From NCBI RefSeq assembly GCF_000063445.1, contig NC_009464.1, forward strand, positions 2,666,001-2,730,000: DNA of 64,000 bases. Reading direction: 5' to 3'. The position numbers were made by a program, and so were the translations under genes. Positions within the stretch are counted from its first letter, which is position 1; every line of letters starts with the position of its first letter. Shown piece after piece: positions 25,391-33,941 of the stretch. Below the pieces are notes generated by a model. The model searched no databases and had not been told where the DNA came from. It saw nothing but the letters and a program-made list of their open reading frames with translations. This DNA comes from Methanocella arvoryzae MRE50. Its GTDB lineage: Archaea > Halobacteriota > Methanocellia > Methanocellales > Methanocellaceae.

Positions 25391-27262
25391 ATGACTGGAC
25401 TAAAGCTGGTCCCAGACACCAGCACAATCATCAACGGAAGCATCACTAAAAAAGTGGAGTCGGGAGAGTACCGGGACGCAATCATCATCGTACCTGAAGC
25501 AGTCGTGGCCGAGCTGGAATCTCAGGCTAACAGGGGCCTCGAGATCGGGTTCAACGGCCTCGAAGAGCTGCGAAAGCTGCATGACATGCACCTTGCGGGT
25601 GAAATCGAGCTCCAGTTCACCGGCCCCCGGCCGACGCTGGACCAGGTGAAACTTGCCCCGGGCGGAGAGATCGACTACATGATCCGCAGTATTGCGGCCA
25701 AGCACAACGCCGAGTTCATCACCAGCGACAAGGTACAGGCGAGCGTGGCCCGGGCCACCGGCATTCCCGTCATCTACCTGAAGCCGGAGCGGGAGGAGCA
25801 GAAGAAGCCGCTGTCCATCATGGACTACTTCACCGACGACACCATGTCCGTGCACCTGAAAGCCGACGTGGAGCCCCTGGCCAAGAGGGGTAGCATAGGC
25901 ACAATGCGTCTGGAGAAGATCTCCGATCGTAAGCTTAGCGATAAGGACATCATCCGCATGGCTCACGAAATCCTGGAGCACACCAAGAACGATCCCAACG
26001 GCTTTATCGAGATGGAAAAGAGCGGCGCCACAGTAGTCCAGCTTGGCTCAATGAGGATTGCAATCGCCATGCCTCCGTTCTCAGACGGGGCAGAGATCAC
26101 CGTGGTCAGGCCGATCGCTAAACTTAATCTGGAAGACTACGCGTTCAGCAAGACCTTCAAAGAGCGGCTCATCGAAAAGCGCAGAGGCATCCTAATCTCC
26201 GGACCACCGGGCGCAGGCAAATCCACTTTCGCACAGGCATGCGCCGAGTTCCTGCTGTCCAACGATTTCATTATCAAGACAATGGAGTCTCCCAGAGACC
26301 TGCAGCTGCCCGAATCGATCACCCAGTACGCGCCGCTGGAAGGGAACATGGAAAACACAGCGGACATCCTGTTGCTGGTCCGGCCGGACTACACGATCTA
26401 CGACGAGCTCCGCAAGACCTCAGACTTCTCCATCTTCTCCGACATGCGCCTCGCCGGCGTGGGCATGATCGGCGTCGTCCACGCGACCAGAGGCATCGAC
26501 GCCATCCAGCGTTTCATAGGCCGCATAGAACTGGGTGTAATCCCGCAGGTCGTGGATACAGTCGTCTTCATCGATAAGGGCACCATCGAGAAGGTCTACG
26601 ACCTGACGTTCACCGTCAAGGTTCCCGCCGGCATGCAGGAAGCCGACCTCGCCAGGCCTGTCATCCTGGTCAAGGAAATGGAGACCAACCGTGCGGAATA
26701 CGAGATCTACACATACGGCGAACAGGTCGTAGTCATGCCTGTCGGGGCGGAGAAAAAGCCGCCAAAGGCAGCGATGAAACTCGCGTCCAGGGAGATCCAG
26801 AAAGTCATCGGCAAATATGTCAAGGGCTACGTAGAAGTCGAGATGCAGGGAGAGAATAGCGCCCTCGTCAAAGTCCGGGAGAAGGAGATCGCCGGGCTGC
26901 TGGGGAAGGCCGGCAGCACCATCAAGCGGATCGAAAAAGACCTGGGCATCCACATCGACGTGAGATCGCTGGACGAGGAATCGAGACGGGGAGAACCGGA
27001 GGAAGCGCCCGTTACCGCACCCCGGAAAAAAAGCCAGGAAATCCCGGTCGAAGTAGAGGAAACCAAGAGACACGTAGTCCTCTACTTCCCCGAACGGTAC
27101 ATGGGGGAAACCATGGAAGTCTCCGCCGGCGGCAAATATCTATTTACTGCCACGATCGGCAAAGGCTCCTCGATCAAAGTGCCCAAAGGGTCGAATCTGG
27201 TTGACCGGTTGCTAACCGCCCAGGCGGCCGGGGAAGAGATTACCGCGAGGCTGGCGGAATAA
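25391..27262 (+). CDS. PIN domain - VirB11/PilT-like ATPase - KH domain protein
   Basis: This 623-residue protein combines three modules. An N-terminal PIN nuclease-like domain (residues ~1-130; LVPDTSTIING, EAVVAELE and the acidic ITSDK) is followed by a PilT/VirB11-type ATPase (~200-460) with Walker A SGPPGAGKST and a Walker B-like region. A KH RNA-binding domain sits at ~465-540 (GLLGKAGSTIKRIEK, GxxG loop), then a small C-terminal beta domain. The architecture is conserved in archaea; I know of no established substrate, but PIN plus KH implies an ATP-driven role on RNA. ATG 25391 follows CAGGGAGC. Confidence 0.9.
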   Translation: MTGLKLVPDTSTIINGSITKKVESGEYRDAIIIVPEAVVAELESQANRGLEIGFNGLEELRKLHDMHLAGEIELQFTGPRPTLDQVKLAPGGEIDYMIRSIAAKHNAEFITSDKVQASVARATGIPVIYLKPEREEQKKPLSIMDYFTDDTMSVHLKADVEPLAKRGSIGTMRLEKISDRKLSDKDIIRMAHEILEHTKNDPNGFIEMEKSGATVVQLGSMRIAIAMPPFSDGAEITVVRPIAKLNLEDYAFSKTFKERLIEKRRGILISGPPGAGKSTFAQACAEFLLSNDFIIKTMESPRDLQLPESITQYAPLEGNMENTADILLLVRPDYTIYDELRKTSDFSIFSDMRLAGVGMIGVVHATRGIDAIQRFIGRIELGVIPQVVDTVVFIDKGTIEKVYDLTFTVKVPAGMQEADLARPVILVKEMETNRAEYEIYTYGEQVVVMPVGAEKKPPKAAMKLASREIQKVIGKYVKGYVEVEMQGENSALVKVREKEIAGLLGKAGSTIKRIEKDLGIHIDVRSLDEESRRGEPEEAPVTAPRKKSQEIPVEVEETKRHVVLYFPERYMGETMEVSAGGKYLFTATIGKGSSIKVPKGSNLVDRLLTAQAAGEEITARLAE

Positions 27263-27276
27263 GCTATAGGCGACTA

Positions 27277-27500
27277 GTTACCACAGAGGCACAGAGGTTC
27301 ACAGAGATACACAGAGAACGATTTAAAAACGATTATGTGTGGCATTACTATAATAAAATCGCTCTCTACGTCTCTGTGTTTCTCTGTGCCTCTGTGGTGA
27401 ACCGTTCTCTGTGTTTCTCTGTGCCTCTGTGGTGAACCGTTCTCTGTGGGTCTCTGTGCCTTTGTGGTGAGCCGTTTACCTCTGTGCCTCTGTGGTGTGT
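27277..27500. repeat. CACAGAG-type inverted/tandem repeat (class C)
   Basis: The 365-base gap after the PIN-ATPase gene holds no real gene. The left arm (27280-27322) is ACCACAGAGGCACAGAGG-like. The right side has three 35-bp tandem copies (27371-27405, 27406-27440, 27441-27475) of its reverse complement plus a partial fourth. The two sides can pair into a long stem. Apparent reading frames across it are shadows of the repeat. Confidence 0.9.
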
Positions 27501-27626
27501 CTTGTAGCTTTTTTGCAATACTTTGCATATTACTTTCAGACCACTATCACACAACGCTTTAATCCCCAAAAGCTTATTTCAGGATTGGCCACCATCTGTC
27601 AAACCGTGGCCGGGAATGAAGATACT

Positions 27627-28433
27627 ATGAACTTCAAGTTCGAAGACATCACCGAGAAAAACGTGGATGACCTGATGTGCATTTGCGGCAACATGCCGGG
27701 CCTGGATAAGAACCCGCACTTCAAGGAGGGTCGGGAGGCGAGGAGGCAGTGGCTGCTGGAGATGATCGGGAAATACGGCACCGTGGGTGTGATCGCCTAC
27801 GACGGGAGCGGCAAGCCCGCGGGCTTTGTGGAGTGTATTCCTGCCGCCGCTCACCCGCTGGGGCTGTTCGCGGCCGACCTGCCCCGGACGATGATCATCG
27901 ACTGCGGGTGGTACAAGCAGGACGCCGGCATCGCGGTCCGCAAGGCGATTCTGGATGACATGTTCGCCCGGAAGTGGTTCGACAAGCCGCTGGGAAACAA
28001 GAAGTGCAAGTTCGTGGACGTGCTGACACTGAAAGGAGCGCCCATCATGCAGTACGACTTCTACCAGGGCTACGGGTTCAAAGACGCTGTCGAGATCACC
28101 GGCCACGCCACGAAGCGGTATCTCTTGAGGTACCCGGTCAGGGGTGACGAGATCACCCCTAAGGCGGAAGAGATCAACTTCTGCGACGCCGGCAAGAACG
28201 TGCTCGTCATCGGCATCTACCGCCAGTGCCACATGCCCTTCATGATCGCCGCGAAGATCCAGAATGCCGTAGAAGGCCTCGAAGGCCTGAGCGTCAAGAT
28301 CGTCGACTACTGGGCCACCGGATCGCCTACGGTCTGCGAAGCCTCCATCAACGGCAGGCCAGCATTCGACGGGCCCGTGTTCTTCATGAATGACGAGCAG
28401 ATCCGGGAGTCTGTAAAGAGCAAGATGATCTGA
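27627..28433 (+). CDS. GNAT-fold acetyltransferase with C-terminal YoaP-like domain
   Basis: The 268-aa protein has an N-terminal GNAT-type half (residues 1-150; VGVIAYDGSGKPAGFVECIP and the D-x-x-K-x-A region) and a C-terminal half with a thioredoxin-like pattern (NVLVIGIYRQCHMPFMIAAK ... VKIVDYW). This resembles the YoaP-type layout. The substrate is unknown. ATG 27627 is chosen; the longer frame from 27492 reads into the repeat and lacks an RBS. Confidence 0.6.
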   Translation: MNFKFEDITEKNVDDLMCICGNMPGLDKNPHFKEGREARRQWLLEMIGKYGTVGVIAYDGSGKPAGFVECIPAAAHPLGLFAADLPRTMIIDCGWYKQDAGIAVRKAILDDMFARKWFDKPLGNKKCKFVDVLTLKGAPIMQYDFYQGYGFKDAVEITGHATKRYLLRYPVRGDEITPKAEEINFCDAGKNVLVIGIYRQCHMPFMIAAKIQNAVEGLEGLSVKIVDYWATGSPTVCEASINGRPAFDGPVFFMNDEQIRESVKSKMI

Positions 28434-28442
28434 GTTCGCGTG

Positions 28443-28466
28443 TGCCCCTCTATGGGGCATCACATT
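28443..28466 (+). terminator. Hairpin terminator after the GNAT/YoaP gene
   Basis: TGCCCC (28443-28448) pairs with GGGGCA (28454-28459) ten bases after the stop, followed by TCACATTTTAAC. Confidence 0.5.
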
Positions 28467-28492
28467 TTAACTTATTATTGCTCTATTGTGGT

Positions 28493-28680
28493 GAGACAGC
28501 AATACGATCGCTGCGCTGTGCTGGGACACAGATTTAACAGATTGTACAGATTGCACAGATGAACACAATAGATAAAACAGGTAATGACTGTCTTAACCAG
28601 CCTGATTCGATGAGCATCTGTGTCAATCTGTGCTATCTGTGCAATCTGTGACCCTGGCACAGCGCAGCGTTAGTCCGCGT
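28493..28680. repeat. Shorter inverted repeat of class B (copy 2)
   Basis: CGCTGCGCTGTGC (near 28509) and then ACAGATT units on the left mirror ATCTGTG units and GGCACAGCGCAGCGTT (near 28658) on the right. The ends and internal units match the copy at 10752-11157, while the centre differs. The ~305-base gap has no gene. Confidence 0.85.
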
Positions 28681-28737
28681 TCACGATTGTGTAAACACTC
28701 TTAATATAAGAAAAGTGGATCCGCAGTTAAGGGCGGA

Positions 28738-28980
28738 TCACGGCCGTACGACTGGCCTTTCCCTGGGGCTTGTGAGCATCTGGTACAGCGGGTACAGCAG
28801 GTAGATCGCAGAGATGCCTACCAGTATGTAGATCAATTTTGTCAGTATGCTCGTCGCAGCGGGCCCGAAGATCGCTTCTACGAGGTTAAATCCGAACGCC
28901 ACCAGTAACCAGTTGATACCTCCTATGATGGTCAGTATCATTGCTATTATAGTCAAAGGATCTGTGGTTCTTCTTTCCAT
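28738..28980 (-). CDS. DUF378 small membrane protein
   Basis: The 80-aa protein has two membrane helices and the DUF378 signature: LTIIAMILTIIGGINWLLVAF, then LVEAIFG, followed by IYILVGISAIYLLYPL. Such proteins are common in bacteria and archaea with no known function. It is transcribed away from the tRNA gene and ends with a basic, proline-rich tail. Confidence 0.82.
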   Translation of the reverse strand: MERRTTDPLTIIAMILTIIGGINWLLVAFGFNLVEAIFGPAATSILTKLIYILVGISAIYLLYPLYQMLTSPRERPVVRP

Positions 28981-29094
28981 CTCAAGTCACCAAGATAAGT
29001 TTACGATGGTGGATATTTATAAATTGTCGATAATAATCTTGTCCGGGAGGGTTGCCCGGGTGTATCGATACCCCGCCCGGTCTGGCTCGCAGAT

Positions 29095-29102
29095 TTTATA
29101 TA
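29095..29102 (+). promoter_or_regulatory. TATA box of tRNA-Arg
   Basis: TTTATATA lies 31-38 bases before the mature 5' end of the tRNA, the usual archaeal spacing given a short 5' leader. Confidence 0.65.
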
Positions 29103-29132
29103 GCAGAATGAACATGTAAGATACGCAGATTT

Positions 29133-29207
29133 GGGCGGGTCGCCTAGCCAGGACATAGCGCCGGCCTCCTAAGCCGGATACCGTGGGTTCGAATCCCACC
29201 TCGCCCG
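29133..29207 (+). tRNA. tRNA-Arg (anticodon CCT)
   Basis: A 75-nt tRNA without encoded CCA. The acceptor stem GGGCGGG pairs with CTCGCCC (one G-U), the anticodon stem CCGGC/GCCGG encloses the loop CTCCTAA (anticodon CCT, reading AGG), and the T arm is GTGGG TTCGAAT CCCAC. The discriminator base is G at 29207. The last four bases are the first part of a 14-bp target duplication, and an integrated casposon starts 10 bases later, so the tRNA is intact. Confidence 0.95.
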
Positions 29208-29217
29208 CTGGCTTTTA
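29204..29217 (+). repeat. Left 14-bp target-site duplication of the casposon
   Basis: CCCGCTGGCTTTTA is exactly repeated at 43761-43774. Its first four bases are the last four of the tRNA, so insertion restored an intact tRNA 3' end. Confidence 0.95.
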
Positions 29218-29351
29218 GGGGATAATGATATCCCCCCATTTTTTGCCGTTTTTTCTGGACGCTCCAAACTTATTATCGCCTAACAGAGGCTTGGTCTACG
29301 AATATTAATATGACAATAATTTTATAAAATATGATTTTGGACTTAATTTCA
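29218..29351 (+). repeat. Left terminal inverted repeat of the casposon
   Basis: Bases 29218-29256 are a perfect reverse complement of 43722-43760. Beyond this, similarity continues imperfectly to about 29351; both sides share the blocks CTTGGTCT, TATTAATAT, TTATAAAA and GACTTAATTTCA in the same order. The outermost 18 bases are a near-hairpin (GGGGATA, four-base loop, TATCCCC) followed by CCATTTTTT, which could terminate transcription of the upstream tRNA. Confidence 0.93.
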
Positions 29352-29610
29352 AACGAGGCCCTAATAATTTGGTCGGGGGAAATGCAACATTACCTCATAC
29401 AAAAGTCGCTTAGAAAGACGGATCTATGATAATAACAATTCCATGATTATACCTGATTATGGTCATCGTTTATACTGATCTATATCAATTTTGGAGTCTG
29501 GCATATAGCTTGGCTTAATAAGAGATATATTTGTAACGGGTATAAGGAAATACTATTTCAGTATTCATGACAAATAATGAAAAGCTTAACTATGATTGAA
29601 TTATTTTAGT
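29352..29610. other. AT-rich left shoulder of the casposon, no gene seen
   Basis: Between the left repeat and the IS4 insertion I see no coding frame, tRNA or clear repeat. Base use is as AT-rich as the neighbouring cargo. Confidence 0.5.
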
Positions 29611-29619
29611 TTACTATTT

Positions 29620-30678
29620 GAGACTTTTGCATAAGTCATCCGATGATTGTGGTCCGGGGGTTTGCTCCTTGTTTGACCTGGTAGAGTACTTGGATTTGTC
29701 GTGCTATCAGTGTGAGTCCGGTCTTTACAGTAACTCGAAGGATTCTGGTAGTTTTTACTCGTTTTAGGGTGAGGTGTTCTTTTAAAAGGTAGTTGGTGTA
29801 CTCGCAATGCATCCGGTTTTTATATAATTTGTTTAGGGTTATGTCATGGAAGGGGATGATCTCCTGTATCCGGTACCTGGGAAGCTCTTTCTTAGTGTTT
29901 CTACGGTTAGTCCTGTTAATCATAGGTATGCCCAACGGGTAAAGACGTTCGATATGCTCTCTGGAATCGTAGGCAATATCAGCAAACAGCCCGTTCATCA
30001 ATAAGCTGTGCGAGCCCATTTTCTCTAGTAGCGGCAAGACCTGTGTGGTGTCATGAATATTTGCTGGAGTCACTACACTGCAGATGGGCGCTAATGTGGG
30101 AAGATCGTACAGCAGGTGTATTTTGTACCCGTAATACATTTCGTCGGCGATATGATCGTAGCCCCATGCAGCGTCCGGATCTGTCTTGTTAAACGCCGGA
30201 AGGCTTGTGCTGTCCACTCCGACCATGCACATGAAATCCGGGTCTTTGTCCCGTATCATGCTCCTCAGAATCCGCATGATCCTGTCAATCTCTATGCTTT
30301 CTTTGAACCTGCTGAACGTGCTTTCGCTCGGCAACTGATTAAAGCCAAGAAACTCTAATTTATATAAATCACCGGCCAGTATTCTTACCAATTTACTAAC
30401 GCTCGGAATACCGGCCAACTCCATGTAGACGAGGGCTTTGAGTAAAGCGATTTTACTGTAAATCGATGGCCTGCCACGCTTATTATTCTTCTCAACGAAG
30501 CTGAAACGCTGCCAGTCAATCGCTTCTATCATCTCAAGGTACGTGTCAGAAAGTATTTTGCATTGGCAGTCGAAGCAAGAACCGGGCATCTTCCAGCCCG
30601 TACAATCGTTTTTACTGAGCATAAAACCGATACGGCTAAGATGCCCATATACTTTTTACCGATTTATGCAAAAGTCTC
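29620..30678. mobile_element. IS4-family insertion sequence nested in the casposon
   Basis: A 1059-bp element is bounded by 15-bp inverted repeats (GAGACTTTTGCATAA at 29620-29634; the mirror at 30664-30678) and flanked by a 9-bp direct duplication TTACTATTT (29611-29619 and 30679-30687). It holds one transposase gene. The clean ends and intact frame indicate a recent insertion after the casposon was assembled. Confidence 0.92.
29636..30622 (-). CDS. IS4-family DDE transposase
   Basis: A complete 328-aa transposase. The N-terminal region carries an HTH-like SESTFSRFKESIEI. The DDE acidic residues appear in MVGVDSTSLPAF (first D) and LFADIAYDSREH (second D), and the glutamate is in the IS4 signature Y-(2)-R-(3)-E-(6)-K, here YKNRMHCEYTNYLLK. 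It excises and inserts the 1.06-kb element around it. No frameshift is present, so it could be active. Confidence 0.9.
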   Translation of the reverse strand: MLSKNDCTGWKMPGSCFDCQCKILSDTYLEMIEAIDWQRFSFVEKNNKRGRPSIYSKIALLKALVYMELAGIPSVSKLVRILAGDLYKLEFLGFNQLPSESTFSRFKESIEIDRIMRILRSMIRDKDPDFMCMVGVDSTSLPAFNKTDPDAAWGYDHIADEMYYGYKIHLLYDLPTLAPICSVVTPANIHDTTQVLPLLEKMGSHSLLMNGLFADIAYDSREHIERLYPLGIPMINRTNRRNTKKELPRYRIQEIIPFHDITLNKLYKNRMHCEYTNYLLKEHLTLKRVKTTRILRVTVKTGLTLIARQIQVLYQVKQGANPRTTIIG

Positions 30679-30725
30679 TTACTATTTGATAGAAATATCC
30701 TATCTAGATCTTGCAGAGGGATGTT

Positions 30726-32618
30726 ATGGCGAATGATAGTCTTTCTAATAATCTTATTGAAAAAATTCGTAATAGAGAAATTATTTTATGGGTAGGTTCG
30801 GGTCTTTCGTTTGTCGCTGGATATCCATCAGCAAAGAGATTAGGGGCGATTATTAAAGAACACGTTACGCCTGAACAACTCAAACATTTTGATGATAAAG
30901 AATTAGATGGTATTGCAGAGGAATATGTCCAAATATATTCACGAGAAAAATTGATAAATATCTTATCCGATGTTTTCCAAAAAGAGCCTAATATTATTGA
31001 TTACCATAAAATGATAAGTGAAATCCCCCAAATAGAAGTCATAGTAACAACAAATTATGATAAATTGTTTGAGATGGCTTATGCTAATAATATATTAAAG
31101 ATAGTTACTGATTCAGATATTGCTAAATCTGCAAATGATAACATAGCTCACTTATATAAAATACATGGGTGTATAGATTCACCTGATAATATAATAATAA
31201 CAAAAAGTGATTATACAGGATTTTTTACTAACGGACAATATAACTTATTATGGAGCGCTTTAAAAGTATTAGCATCTAAGTATTCTATCCTTTTTATAGG
31301 ATATTCTTTTGAAGACCAAAATGTGAAATACGTTTTTGAAGATGTTCTAAAACAATTGGGCGATAATCATAAGGATTATTTCCTAATTTCTCCTGATTTC
31401 CCGGAGCATAAACAACAAGTTTTGAAACAATATTCAATAGAATATATCCAGATGAAAGCTGAAGATGCAATACCAAAAATATACAAAGAGATCAATGAAC
31501 ATTTAATTGATGATGGGATAAAAGGGCGAATACCGTTATTGAAATGGCAAAAAGCACTTGAGGATAGAAAAATTGAAGTGGTATCAAGTTTAGAAGGCGG
31601 AAAGGTATCAATAAAAAAGATAGGAACTAAAGACAATTCCGTGAAAGCTGGCGGTACAATTCATTTTAAAACAACTAATGATAATCGCCAAAAAATAAAT
31701 GAATTATTTGATGTAATAAATGGTAAAAAAATTGGTCAGGTCAAATTATCGAAAGAATTTGATGATTTGGACTTAAAAACATTTTTCGGTGAAAGTATTT
31801 TTATAGGTGGAGAAGAATTCAAGATCGAAGAATTGGAAATCAAATCTCCTGTGCAGGACATTAGAACAAATTTTATACTTAAAAAGTCTAAGTTGTCTTT
31901 TGAAAATGTACCGGGAGAAAAATTAAATACGGGAACAGTAGCTCAAATTAAATTACACCCACCAGGTTTCGATTTTATATTAGATTTTAAAGTAACTGAA
32001 AATGTGATGGTTGATTGTCCTATTAACTTTACGTTTCATATAGATAATGTATTACAAGGATATCAAGCACTTAATTTTTTCAACGAATGGATAAAAGGCG
32101 ATGAGTTATTAATATATATTAATTTAATAGAAAAACCTTTAATTATACCATTTTCGAATATTAATATAGAAAAGACGTGGTTAGATTCTATAAACTTTAT
32201 GTTTTTTGTATATAATATATTATATGAAATCCAAAATGAATTTAATATTATATTAAATGTCCCTAAAGAATTTTCAGATGAGGAACTTGATGATATTCGA
32301 GTCGTAAATAGTTTAATAAAACAAAAAAGAGCTAAACTAAAATCTTTCAAAATAAATATTAATTCAAAAGAGTTACAAAAAATGAATATGAATGAAATAA
32401 TGCCTAAGTTACTTTTAACTTATGATAGTATTACTTTTGGTTTGTTCGATAAAAAATTTGAATATAAAAATTGTTCGGTATATTTTGAGGATGCGTATAT
32501 CAATAATAAAGATGAAGTATTGAAACAAATGGTTGAAGGAATAGATGAACCAATAGTTGAACTTTTTAGTAATTGTGATAAAATAGTCTTGATAATCGAA
32601 CAAATAACTTTATTATAA
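30726..32618 (+). CDS. SIR2-domain protein (putative defence NADase) of the casposon
   Basis: The 630-aa protein has an N-terminal SIR2-like domain (residues ~1-260): WVGSGLSFVAGYPS (NAD-binding GxGxS), VIVTTNYDKLFE, catalytic-type HG in LYKIHGCIDS, and FIGYSFEDQNVKYVF. The remaining ~370 residues are an unrecognised beta-rich domain that could sense phage or bind a partner. Such SIR2 proteins are typical of anti-phage abortive systems that destroy NAD. The gene is far more AT-rich than the casposon core, suggesting separate origin. ATG 30726 follows AGAGGG. The next gene is a HEPN-like protein on the same strand. Confidence 0.8.
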   Translation: MANDSLSNNLIEKIRNREIILWVGSGLSFVAGYPSAKRLGAIIKEHVTPEQLKHFDDKELDGIAEEYVQIYSREKLINILSDVFQKEPNIIDYHKMISEIPQIEVIVTTNYDKLFEMAYANNILKIVTDSDIAKSANDNIAHLYKIHGCIDSPDNIIITKSDYTGFFTNGQYNLLWSALKVLASKYSILFIGYSFEDQNVKYVFEDVLKQLGDNHKDYFLISPDFPEHKQQVLKQYSIEYIQMKAEDAIPKIYKEINEHLIDDGIKGRIPLLKWQKALEDRKIEVVSSLEGGKVSIKKIGTKDNSVKAGGTIHFKTTNDNRQKINELFDVINGKKIGQVKLSKEFDDLDLKTFFGESIFIGGEEFKIEELEIKSPVQDIRTNFILKKSKLSFENVPGEKLNTGTVAQIKLHPPGFDFILDFKVTENVMVDCPINFTFHIDNVLQGYQALNFFNEWIKGDELLIYINLIEKPLIIPFSNINIEKTWLDSINFMFFVYNILYEIQNEFNIILNVPKEFSDEELDDIRVVNSLIKQKRAKLKSFKININSKELQKMNMNEIMPKLLLTYDSITFGLFDKKFEYKNCSVYFEDAYINNKDEVLKQMVEGIDEPIVELFSNCDKIVLIIEQITLL

Positions 32619-32773
32619 AATCAATTGTTCCATTAATTTTATTTATATATATTTAAAATAATATATATTGCTATACTAACGATTGTATTATATACATAAA
32701 TATGATTATTAGAAATATTTGATGCATATCCTGCTAAATCTAAACATTCTATGAACAAAACTTATAAGTTGTA

Positions 32774-33595
32774 GTGAAAAAATTAATTAACGATTATATG
32801 TCTCTCACCTATAGAAAAATAGATGCTGATTTTTTAGCTAAATTGCCTGCTAACATAAAAAGTGATATTGAAAGTTATAACAATAGGATGTTAGGCAAGC
32901 CGTTTCCTTCGGGTGAAAAAGTAATTGTTACATATTGTACATATTGCCCATATTGTAAAAAAGCAACTATGGGCGGTTTCCCTGATGAGCGTGAACCTAC
33001 ATTTTGTATGTTTTGTGGTGAAACCGATACATATATCAAAGTTACAAGGAGTCTTTCAAAAGCTAAGGATCTATTAATCCTATCAAATAATACCATAATA
33101 GATGTTAATCTTAAAAGAATATTGCATGAACAGATTATTATAATTATTGCCACAAGTATGGAGATATTTCTTAGGGACATATATGCAACTTTATTAAACA
33201 TAAGATACATAAAAAGCAATCTATCATTATATGAGCGATTTTATAGGGACAGTAAAAACGATTTTGCGACATTTGGAAAAGCTAAAAAAGAGCTACAGAA
33301 CGAATTAAATATTAATTTTAATACCTTTTTAAGCGATGATGAAATTGATAATTTAAATATTCTATCCCTAAAAAGAAATGTAATTGTACATAATGCTGGG
33401 ATAATAGATAACCCGTATATAAGTCAATCTGGGCAAAAAGATTTAGCGATAGGGAGGCAATTACCAATAATTGAATCTGAAATAAATCTATATATTGATG
33501 CGATAGAAAAATTATCGAATGGACTATTTGATATACTAAAAAAAGAGCATGAAGATGAACTCATAAAAAAATTTGAAATAATTCTTGTAAAATAA
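32774..33595 (+). CDS. Zinc-ribbon protein with HEPN-like RNase motif
   Basis: A 273-aa protein that starts with GTG. Residues 55-81 carry cysteine pairs (CTYCPYC and CMFCGE), a probable zinc ribbon. The helical C-terminal half contains R201-N-V-I-V-H206 (in LKRNVIVHNAG), the Rx4H motif of HEPN ribonuclease/toxin domains, placed in a helix-loop as in that family. It lies 155 bases after the SIR2 gene on the same strand and shares its low GC content, so they may be co-transcribed. HEPN assignment rests on the motif and helical context; no partner antitoxin is evident. Confidence 0.6.
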   Translation: MKKLINDYMSLTYRKIDADFLAKLPANIKSDIESYNNRMLGKPFPSGEKVIVTYCTYCPYCKKATMGGFPDEREPTFCMFCGETDTYIKVTRSLSKAKDLLILSNNTIIDVNLKRILHEQIIIIIATSMEIFLRDIYATLLNIRYIKSNLSLYERFYRDSKNDFATFGKAKKELQNELNINFNTFLSDDEIDNLNILSLKRNVIVHNAGIIDNPYISQSGQKDLAIGRQLPIIESEINLYIDAIEKLSNGLFDILKKEHEDELIKKFEIILVK

Positions 33596-33941
33596 GACCT
33601 CAGTCATTATAAACATTTTATATATCTCATCTGTAAAAATTCCCTAATGTGAAGATAAATGAAGTCATAAGGTAGAGCATAAGTAATCATAAGAAAGGTA
33701 TAAGAAACCTGACACAAACCTGTGTTATTCTCATAGAAAATAAAATTTCGCCTTGCTGCACTATTGTTGTTGTACTAGAATAATTGCTGAAAAACAGAAT
33801 ATTATATATTTTTCTATAACAAGTGATAAGACTTCTTAACAAAATATGAAGTCGATGCTAAGCGAAAATGACAAACTCTACAAGAAAAAAGTACAATTGT
33901 CCTGTTTTCTATAAGAGAAAACAAGAGTTGTAGTACATTTG
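33596..33941. other. Gene-free region between HEPN gene and cas1 with TIR-like block
   Basis: No gene is seen. Bases ~33853-33891 (CGATGCTAAGCGA, 15 bases, CAAGAAAAAA) resemble the inner part of the right casposon repeat (CGATGTTAAGCGA, 17 bases, CAAGAAAAAA, 43690-43729) in the same orientation. A hairpin (TGTTTTCT/AGAAAACA, 33903-33922) and an inverted pair AAGACTTCTTAAC/GTTAAGTCTT also occur, the latter just past the cas1 stop, a possible terminator. Confidence 0.45.

Noticed and set aside
27371-27475. CRISPR-like array from 35-bp period
   Set aside because: Copies are head-to-tail without unique spacers.
27274-27569. Frames with HRGTE/HRETQR runs
   Set aside because: They are translations of the class C CACAGAG repeat, not conserved proteins.
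29017-29199. Minus-strand frame of 60 aa beginning MGFEPTVSGLGGRR
   Set aside because: It is the antisense of the tRNA-Arg gene; GFEPT-type peptides are the standard shadow of tRNA T and anticodon arms.
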